Assembly (NCBI GenBank): GCA_012797915.1
Contig: JAAZOE010000137.1
Coordinates: 1-5,033, forward strand
Origin: Candidatus Zixiibacteriota bacterium
Lineage (GTDB): Bacteria > Zixibacteria > MSB-5A5 > GN15 > JAAZOE01
DNA length: 5,033 bases
Direction of reading: 5' to 3'
Both the position numbers and the translations under genes were made by a program. Positions 1 to 3,754 of this stretch are shown here, piece by piece (position 1 is the first letter of the stretch; the number at the start of each line of letters is the position of its first letter). The notes below the pieces were generated by a model. It had not been told where the DNA came from. It was given only the letters and a program-made list of their open reading frames with translations, and ran no database searches.

Positions 1-90
1 CCACGGGGAGCCATACTCCTCCCGGTGTTCTTCCACCAGCCGCACGGCCCGTTCCCGGACCTCCCCAGAATACCTGCTTCGTCTTCCCAT
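1..90 (-). CDS. IS3-family transposase OrfA, N-terminal 30 residues (partial)
   Basis: The ATG at 90-88 opens a frame reading MGRRSRYSGEVRERAVRLVE and continuing to the left edge without a stop. The basic start followed by a Y-S-x-E-x-R-E-R-A-V-R-L-V pattern is the usual beginning of the helix-turn-helix domain (HTH_Tnp_1 type) of IS3 OrfA proteins, which bind the element's ends. In this family OrfA is normally about 90-110 residues and is joined to the DDE integrase OrfB by programmed frameshifting; both lie outside the window. Upstream there is only a weak GAGAG-type ribosome site about 10 bases away. A slightly earlier ATG (in ATTATGTGA) is followed at once by a stop and is not the start. 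Confidence 0.85.
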   Translation of the reverse strand, partial: MGRRSRYSGEVRERAVRLVEEHREEYGSPW

Positions 91-112
91 AACCGTAATC
101 TCTCACATAATT

Positions 113-140
113 CTCTCTCCGGCAAGCCCGGGGCGGTTCA
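113..140 (-). repeat. IS3 terminal inverted repeat (outer end)
   Basis: The presumed transposase-binding end begins TGAACCGCCCCGGG at position 140 on the minus strand. The outer boundary is set by the TG dinucleotide and by where the interrupted host gene begins. The inner boundary at about 113 is approximate, because the partner repeat is not in the window. Confidence 0.65.
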
Positions 141-1045
141 GCCTGAGGGGTAGAAAATATTGTCATTTCACGCCAGGTGAGATCATATTGACCCGGGTAC
201 TCAGCCGAATAACCCAAGGCTTCGTTCGCTTGACCGGGCCATGCAAAAAACGGCATATATGCAGGCTCGCCATCAATATCAACCAGTCTGAATGTAGAAT
301 AAAATGTTACGGGAAACGCATAAGATTCACTAAGCCATGACAAATGATTAAGGGTCATAAGGCTTTGGCTGATTGAAAATTCATAATCACTTTCGGACCA
401 GTCAAGTTCCGGGAAATTTCCGGAAGTTTTGGACCCGTCTACGAAGATATGAACCATAGTAATCGCTCTGTCAAAATGGCGGCAGATATTCTTTTTGTAT
501 TGGTCTGAATCATAAGGAGGCTCCTCCAATATGATATTGGCATCGGAATTCCGAATTATTCCATTGTCATATTGATTTCGCTCGAAACGTTTGGCAGAAG
601 GGGCAGAAGGATCGTCTTCTACTATGCTGTCGATTGTGAGAATGGGTTTTTCATTCATATAACCCAACGCAGCAACCAAAGGATCTGCATTTCCTCTTTT
701 GCAGCATTCTTCATCCGCATAAACATATGTTGCAAGGCTGTCTGATGTTAATTTCATTGCCCCTTGCGGCATCATGACAAAGGCAAAATAGCGTTCAGAC
801 GCATTGAATTTGCCGGTGTGGATGACGCCAGCGACCCGTATCCGGCCGCCTTTTGCCTGAATTGTGGCTTCTTGCGAAAAATATCTTGCCGAATCGGTGG
901 TCATTAGAAGATTCGGTGAGTATAATATTTCAAGGGAAGATTCGGTGGAAATGCCGAGAGGAAAATCGACGGACTTGGCGCTGCCGATTGACCATGCTAA
1001 CGCCAAGAAAAGCCAAATCGATAAACTAGACTTTTGACAGTTCAT
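141..1045 (-). CDS. Secreted protein of unknown function, 3' end interrupted by the IS3 element
   Basis: The ATG at 1045-1043 follows a perfect AGGAGG by 5 bases. About 301 native codons run to the IS boundary. The product starts MNCQKSSLSIWLFLALAWSI and has a good signal peptide with a likely signal peptidase I cut after GSA (residue 23), so it should be exported. The mature part is rich in aromatic and acidic residues, has a CC pair in the middle (DEECCKRG) and ends at the junction with the sequence TIFSTPQA. I recognise no family or catalytic motif. There is no stop before the IS: the frame passes through the terminal repeat and stays open to position 2, adding about 46 foreign residues. 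The gene is therefore truncated and probably non-functional, although the insertion may lie near its natural end. It follows the lipoprotein gene on the same strand after a 158-base gap, so co-transcription is possible. Confidence 0.85.
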
Positions 1046-1050
1046 ATCGC

Positions 1051-1056
1051 CCTCCT
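1051..1056 (-). promoter_or_regulatory. Ribosome binding site of the interrupted secreted-protein gene
   Basis: AGGAGG on the minus strand lies 5 bases before the ATG at 1045. It fixes the start of a reading frame that has no stop inside the window and so is easily missed. Confidence 0.85.
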
Positions 1057-1069
1057 GCAGTCTTTGGGC

Positions 1070-1088
1070 GCGGGTGCCCGATGCCCGC
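1070..1088. repeat. GC-rich hairpin between the two minus-strand genes
   Basis: GCGGGT (1070-1075) can pair with GCCCGC (1083-1088) around a 7-base loop, with five Watson-Crick pairs and one G-T pair. It lies in the leader just upstream of the ribosome site of the secreted-protein gene. No T-run follows it on the minus strand, so it is not a standard terminator. It could modulate translation or mRNA stability, or be chance. Confidence 0.3.
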
Positions 1089-1168
1089 ACGAAAATTTGA
1101 AATGCAAAATCTAAAGGAATAGTGCCCAGCTCACGTTCGCTTCAAGATCTATTGTGCTCTCCCTTGAA

Positions 1169-1179
1169 ATCACCTCCTT
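1169..1179 (-). promoter_or_regulatory. Strong Shine-Dalgarno-like sequence without an obvious start codon
   Basis: AAGGAGGTGAT on the minus strand matches the complement of the 16S rRNA 3' end over 11 bases. No ATG, GTG or TTG follows at a normal distance; the only GTG overlaps the site itself. It lies 3' of the lipoprotein stop, inside a 30-codon in-frame continuation of that gene (1203-1111). It may be a relic of a lost small gene, a ribosome standby or pausing site, or coincidence. Confidence 0.35.
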
Positions 1180-1203
1180 TTCGTAAATTACCCTAGCCCG
1201 CAA

Positions 1204-1635
1204 TCAAGTATTGCGGTCGCGGAATATCCGGTATATCAAATAGAATTGTTCACCATCGATAAAATACCTGCTTATCGCTTCGGGTGCACCATCGATATCT
1301 ATTACTATATGCCCAGCATCCGCACTCCTCAGAGACGTTACTTTCAGATCCAGGAAAGCCACGCCATATTCATTGGTATAAACGGTATCGAATAGTACTT
1401 GCCCAGGATCAACAGAATTCTGGACCTTCATTACAACAGGGATACCGGGGAAAGGGCGCCCCTGGATATCAACCACACTCAATGAAACCCACCCTCTGAA
1501 TGTGTTGACATTGGGAACATCGCGCCACATACTCTTATCTTTATCACTGCATCCCCAAACGCTCAATAACACGGTTATTGTGGCGATACAGACAGCAGTG
1601 TATCCGAAGGTCTTTCGAAATTTAAAGTTTTTCAT
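1204..1635 (-). CDS. Putative small lipoprotein with an Ig/transthyretin-like beta domain
   Basis: The chosen start is the ATG at 1635-1633, preceded by GGAGAGG ending 5 bases upstream; the product is 143 residues. The frame extends 19 codons further to another ATG at 1692, but that start would put a Cys-containing polar stretch before the signal and has no better ribosome site. The N-terminus MKNFKFRKTFGYTAVCIATI is basic then hydrophobic and ends in VWGC at about residue 29, a lipobox-like site with an unusual Trp at -2; SDKDKS follows. The body is beta-strand rich. The pattern VDIQGRPFPGIPVVMKV, then YTNEYGVAFLDL, resembles Ig-like or carboxypeptidase-regulatory (transthyretin-fold) domains of surface proteins. 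The role is unknown. It precedes the secreted-protein gene on the same strand, so the two may encode surface partners. Confidence 0.75.
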   Translation of the reverse strand: MKNFKFRKTFGYTAVCIATITVLLSVWGCSDKDKSMWRDVPNVNTFRGWVSLSVVDIQGRPFPGIPVVMKVQNSVDPGQVLFDTVYTNEYGVAFLDLKVTSLRSADAGHIVIDIDGAPEAISRYFIDGEQFYLIYRIFRDRNT

Positions 1636-1761
1636 AGTATCCTCTCCGCAAGAAACGCATAGTGCCGAAACGCGCCTGCTGAATTTCTTCAAGATGAATA
1701 CGCCTCGATATTACACCCGCAATACCTATATCAGTATCGCCCCCCATGGCCATCCTGTCAA

Positions 1762-1800
1762 GTGCTTTTTATCAATCGGTATCCCCCCTCGGGTAAGCAC
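1762..1800. repeat. Short inverted repeat with long spacer
   Basis: GTGCTT (1762-1767) is complementary to AAGCAC (1795-1800), separated by 27 bases that include a C-run. Six-base arms this far apart can arise by chance. Confidence 0.2.
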
Positions 1801-1825
1801 ACCGTCGGGTACTTCATTCACATAA

Positions 1826-1845
1826 CCCCTCGCCTTAATGAGGGG
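1826..1845. repeat. Stem-loop CCCCTC/GAGGGG
   Basis: CCCCTC (1826-1831) and GAGGGG (1840-1845) form a perfect 6-base stem around an 8-base loop. No T-run follows on either strand, so a classic terminator is unlikely. It may be a structured leader element for the minus-strand gene, or chance. Confidence 0.3.
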
Positions 1846-1936
1846 CGAATGGTGCCTTCTGAGGAACTGATACACAAATTTCATGCCCGAATTGAATTGT
1901 GGACGACAATAAGCATAATACGTTGGCGTGCAATAT

Positions 1937-1942
1937 ATTATA
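1937..1942 (-). promoter_or_regulatory. Possible -10 box for the minus-strand lipoprotein gene
   Basis: A perfect TATAAT reads on the minus strand at 1942-1937. The region 17-18 bases upstream (ACGCAC or AACGCA) is a poor -35. If used, it would give a leader of nearly 300 bases containing the stem-loop at 1826-1845. Weak evidence. Confidence 0.22.
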
Positions 1943-1994
1943 GTGCATTGCTTGGCGCGGTGCGTTGAGAAATAAGAACCCTTTGAAGGAGTTT

Positions 1995-2021
1995 TTACGA
2001 ACTTATTCACGAATTTCGTAA
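1995..2021. promoter_or_regulatory. Inverted repeat TTACGAA-N13-TTCGTAA, possible operator
   Basis: Two perfect 7-base arms, TTACGAA (1995-2001) and TTCGTAA (2015-2021), are centred 20 bases apart, about two helical turns, a spacing often used by dimeric regulators. A further TTCGTAA occurs at 2088-2094 and another at 1180-1186. No regulator gene is visible nearby, so the operator role is only a suggestion. Confidence 0.25.
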
Positions 2022-2057
2022 GCGGCCAAAACCCATAATGCAAGACAATGACTTACG

Positions 2058-2074
2058 GGCGCAATAACTGCGCC
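2058..2074. repeat. GC-rich hairpin upstream of the phospholipid operon
   Basis: GGCGCA (2058-2063) pairs perfectly with TGCGCC (2069-2074) around the 5-base loop ATAAC. It lies about 215 bases before the phosphatidyltransferase start. No T-run follows on the plus strand. It could be an operator or leader hairpin. Confidence 0.3.
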
Positions 2075-2276
2075 TCGGATTTAGGAATTCGTAAATTGGT
2101 CAATTGCGCCTATCAAAAAGCCCAGACACCCATTATACCGCAAGCACGTATCTTTGGAGCCTGGTTACCATCCTTCAATGGCCAGGCGGTCAATCCAGTC
2201 TCGCGCATGTGGTCCGGCTTTGCAGGCCGCGAATAAAGTCGTATCTTTAGGCAAATAATATCAGGAATGACAACCC

Positions 2277-2281
2277 GGAGG
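2277..2281 (+). promoter_or_regulatory. Ribosome binding site of the phosphatidyltransferase gene
   Basis: GGAGG lies 8 bases before the ATG at 2290 and supports that start. Confidence 0.8.
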
Positions 2282-2289
2282 GAACATAT

Positions 2290-2964
2290 ATGGGAAGGCT
2301 CCTGACCTGGCCGAATCGGGTGACGTTGCTGCGGATCGGCCTGCTGTTCATGCTGGTGTTTCTCATCTATAACGAATTCCTGTGGGCCCGGCTGTTCGCC
2401 GGATTCCTGACGATTCTGGTGATCGTCATGGACTGGCTGGACGGCTTTCTGGCCCGCAAACTGCTGCAGTCCACGACCGTCGGCAGTGTGCTCGATATCG
2501 CCGGCGACCGCGTGGTGGAGTGCGTGCTGTGGATTTGCCTGGCCGACCTGCGGCTTATCGGCGTCTGGATTCCGGTGGTGGTAATCTCGCGCGATATTTT
2601 CACCGACAGCATCCGCAATTACGTTCTCAAGTTCGGGTATGCCGGGTTCGGGGAGAAGACCATGATGCGTAGCGCCGTTGGACGGTTCCTGACCGGGTCG
2701 CCCGTCATGCGGACCGGGTATGCGGTTCTCAAGGCGACCACCTTCGGGTTGTTGTTGTCGCTATCCGGGTTGGAAAAAATAGTCCATCTCTGGCGGCCGA
2801 TCCCACCGTTATGGATGGACGCCGGTCTCAAGGTCGGCGCCTGGATCGCTGCCGCCACCGCCGTGGTTTGCCTGGTGCGCGGCATACCGGTCATCATCGA
2901 AGGCATCAGGCTCATACAGGAAAAGGAGGCGGCTTCTGTCGCGAATCATTCTGCTGGACATTGA
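2290..2964 (+). CDS. CDP-alcohol phosphatidyltransferase, PgsA-like (membrane phospholipid synthase)
   Basis: The 224-residue product carries the full family signature D-G-x2-A-R-x8-G-x3-D-x3-D: D51, G52, A55, R56, G65, D69 and D73, with the additional metal-site Asp D48 (MDWLDGFLAR). These residues bind divalent metal and the CDP-diacylglycerol head and displace CMP with an alcohol. The start LTWPNRVTLLRIGLL resembles PgsA-type enzymes, which have NxxTLxR near the N-terminus, and SRDIFTDSIRNY at about 100-111 resembles their R-[DE]-I segment. Hydrophobic segments near 12-28, 31-47, 76-99, 145-160 and 182-203 fit an inner-membrane protein. Length is somewhat above the usual 180-200 because of the region after residue 115. 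The likely reaction makes phosphatidylglycerol phosphate, but the acceptor alcohol is not proven. Its 3' end overlaps the downstream phosphatase by 29 bases. Confidence 0.9.
   Translation: MGRLLTWPNRVTLLRIGLLFMLVFLIYNEFLWARLFAGFLTILVIVMDWLDGFLARKLLQSTTVGSVLDIAGDRVVECVLWICLADLRLIGVWIPVVVISRDIFTDSIRNYVLKFGYAGFGEKTMMRSAVGRFLTGSPVMRTGYAVLKATTFGLLLSLSGLEKIVHLWRPIPPLWMDAGLKVGAWIAAATAVVCLVRGIPVIIEGIRLIQEKEAASVANHSAGH
2923..2929 (+). promoter_or_regulatory. Internal ribosome binding site that sets the phosphatase start
   Basis: AAAGGAGG occurs inside the end of the phosphatidyltransferase gene. Its GGAGG (2925-2929) ends 6 bases before the in-frame CTG at 2936-2938. It is 45 bases from the GTG at 2975, far too distant to serve that codon. 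The site therefore argues for translation beginning at CTG. Confidence 0.7.
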
Positions 2965-3655
2965 CGGCACGCTGGTGCCGCCCAGTCTGGAAAAATCGTT
3001 TCTCGAGTACTTGTTCCGGGACCGCATAGTGTCGCCCTGGAATATGATCGCCAATACGTGGGCGTTGATGTCCTGGCCGCCGCGGGCGGAAACGCTGAAA
3101 CTGGTCTATCTGCGCGGCTGTTCCGTCTCCGATGCGGCGACCTGGTTCCAGACTGTCTGGGAGAATGAAGTCGTCCATCGTATCTATAAAGGCTGGCATG
3201 AGGTGATTCCCCGGTTACAGGCGGACGGCAATATCATCGTGTTGCTCAGCGGCACACCTCGGCCGCTGGCCCAGCCGCTGATGGACCTGTTCCATATCCA
3301 CCACGCCGTTTGCGCCGAACCGGAGATCATCGACGGGTACTACACCGGGCGTCTGCTGAGGCCGCATCCGATCGGTCTGTACAAGGTGCAGTATGCCTCG
3401 GAGTGGCTGACGGCTCACGGCCACGATTGGGATACCGTTGTAGCCATGGGGGATCATTGGGGGGATCGCTTTCTTCTGAGTAAAGCCCATCCGGTGGCCA
3501 TCCAGCCCCGCCCGGAACTGGCCCGGCACGCCCGCCAACACGGCTGGCCCATCGTTGCCGACGCCAACGACAGCCGGCAAATCATGAAGTGTTACGAACT
3601 GGCGCTGCGGTATCTTCCCCCGGAAAAACTCCGGGATTTCCCCACTCGGCCATAA
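2936..3655 (+). CDS. HAD-superfamily subfamily IB phosphatase, candidate phosphatidyl-alcohol phosphate phosphatase
   Basis: With a CTG start the product is 239 residues. Motif I is LLDIDGTLV with nucleophile D8 and acid/base D10; motif II is LLSGTP with S105; the motif III lysine is probably K150 (GLYKVQY); motif IV is MGDHWGD with D173 and D177. The order, and the cap inserted between motifs I and II, fit the SerB-like IB group. The frame contains no ATG, GTG or TTG between the stop at 2780 and the GTG at 2975, and starting at 2975 would delete both catalytic aspartates. A good ribosome site lies 6 bases before the CTG. It overlaps the upstream phosphatidyltransferase by 29 bases, implying translational coupling. 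The inferred role is removing the phosphate from the upstream product (compare HAD-type PGP phosphatases); a phosphoserine phosphatase-like or other substrate remains possible. No signal peptide is present, so it should be cytosolic or membrane-associated. Confidence 0.85.
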   Translation: MSRIILLDIDGTLVPPSLEKSFLEYLFRDRIVSPWNMIANTWALMSWPPRAETLKLVYLRGCSVSDAATWFQTVWENEVVHRIYKGWHEVIPRLQADGNIIVLLSGTPRPLAQPLMDLFHIHHAVCAEPEIIDGYYTGRLLRPHPIGLYKVQYASEWLTAHGHDWDTVVAMGDHWGDRFLLSKAHPVAIQPRPELARHARQHGWPIVADANDSRQIMKCYELALRYLPPEKLRDFPTRP

Positions 3656-3667
3656 TGGGTAACCCGT

Positions 3668-3681
3668 CCAAACTTGTTTGG
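3668..3681. terminator. Small hairpin after the phosphatase stop
   Basis: CCAAAC (3668-3673) and GTTTGG (3676-3681) are perfect inverted arms separated by TT, so a real RNA loop would open one pair. It lies 13 bases after the TAA at 3653-3655. No T-run follows, so terminator function is uncertain; it may act together with the adjoining palindrome. Confidence 0.3.
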
Positions 3682-3753
3682 GTAGGAAGAAGCCGCAAAT
3701 GATCCCGGGCGGCTGGCCAGCCGTCCCTACCAGAAGGATATGAAGCCGGGATC
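3681..3753. repeat. Compound palindrome between convergent genes (REP-like or bidirectional terminator)
   Basis: The core CGGCTGGCCAGCCG (3710-3723) is a perfect 14-base palindrome, and three flanking bases on each side pair with one G-T. Two further arm pairs surround it: GGTAGG (3681-3686) with CCTACC (3726-3731), and GATCCCGG (3701-3708) with CCGGGATC (3746-3753). It fills the gap between a plus-strand stop (3655) and a minus-strand stop (3755), where a bidirectional terminator or a dispersed REP-type element would be expected. Only one copy is visible, so dispersal across the genome is not shown. Confidence 0.55.
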
Positions 3754-3754
3754 G

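Larger units (their letters stand above)
1..140 (-). mobile_element. Left end of an IS3-family insertion sequence (partial)
   Basis: The element end is placed at position 140. Reading the minus strand inward from there gives TGAACCGCCCCGGGCTTGCC, which starts with the TG typical of IS3-family termini and resembles the GC-rich inverted repeats of that family. Fifty bases inside it an OrfA-type transposase starts, reading away from the end, as expected for IS3 elements. The sequence outside this end is the coding region of an unrelated exported protein, so the element interrupts that gene. The other end, OrfB and the target-site duplication lie beyond the left edge, so completeness and activity cannot be judged. 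Confidence 0.85.
1636..2289. other. Long intergenic region between divergent transcription units
   Basis: I find no convincing gene here. Short frames exist on both strands (for example 62 codons at 2048-2236 plus and 105 codons at 2043-1726 minus) but lack ribosome sites and protein-like composition. The stretch is AT-richer than the operon to its right. It must carry the promoters for the minus-strand lipoprotein gene and the plus-strand phospholipid operon. It contains small inverted repeats at 1762-1800, 1826-1845, 1995-2021 and 2058-2074. A weak plus-strand promoter-like pair is TTGAAT (1892-1897) with CATAAT (1914-1919), spaced by 16. Nearer the operon, TTGCAG (2220-2225) and TATCTT (2242-2247) are also spaced by 16 but match poorly. 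A degraded gene or an unannotated small RNA cannot be excluded. Confidence 0.6.

Noticed and set aside
1169..1179. The 3' end of a 16S rRNA gene, because of the anti-SD-like match
   Set aside because: Only the 11-base core matches and no rRNA sequence flanks it. It lies between two protein genes and in the Shine-Dalgarno sense relative to them.
1636..1692. Longer lipoprotein start at ATG 1692
   Set aside because: It would place 19 polar, Cys-containing residues before a normal signal sequence. The internal ATG at 1635 has a good ribosome site and a standard lipoprotein N-terminus.
1726..2043. Minus-strand 105-codon open frame upstream of the lipoprotein gene
   Set aside because: No Shine-Dalgarno precedes its ATG and its composition does not look like a folded protein. 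It covers the region that must carry promoters. A decayed gene is not fully excluded.
2048..2236. Plus-strand 62-codon open frame before the phosphatidyltransferase
   Set aside because: It has no ribosome site before its ATG and no recognisable protein pattern, and it spans the 2058-2074 hairpin. It is most likely chance.
2367..3199. Several 80-100 codon open frames overlapping the phosphatidyltransferase and phosphatase genes
   Set aside because: All are antisense or off-frame to genes with complete catalytic signatures and have no ribosome sites or motifs of their own.
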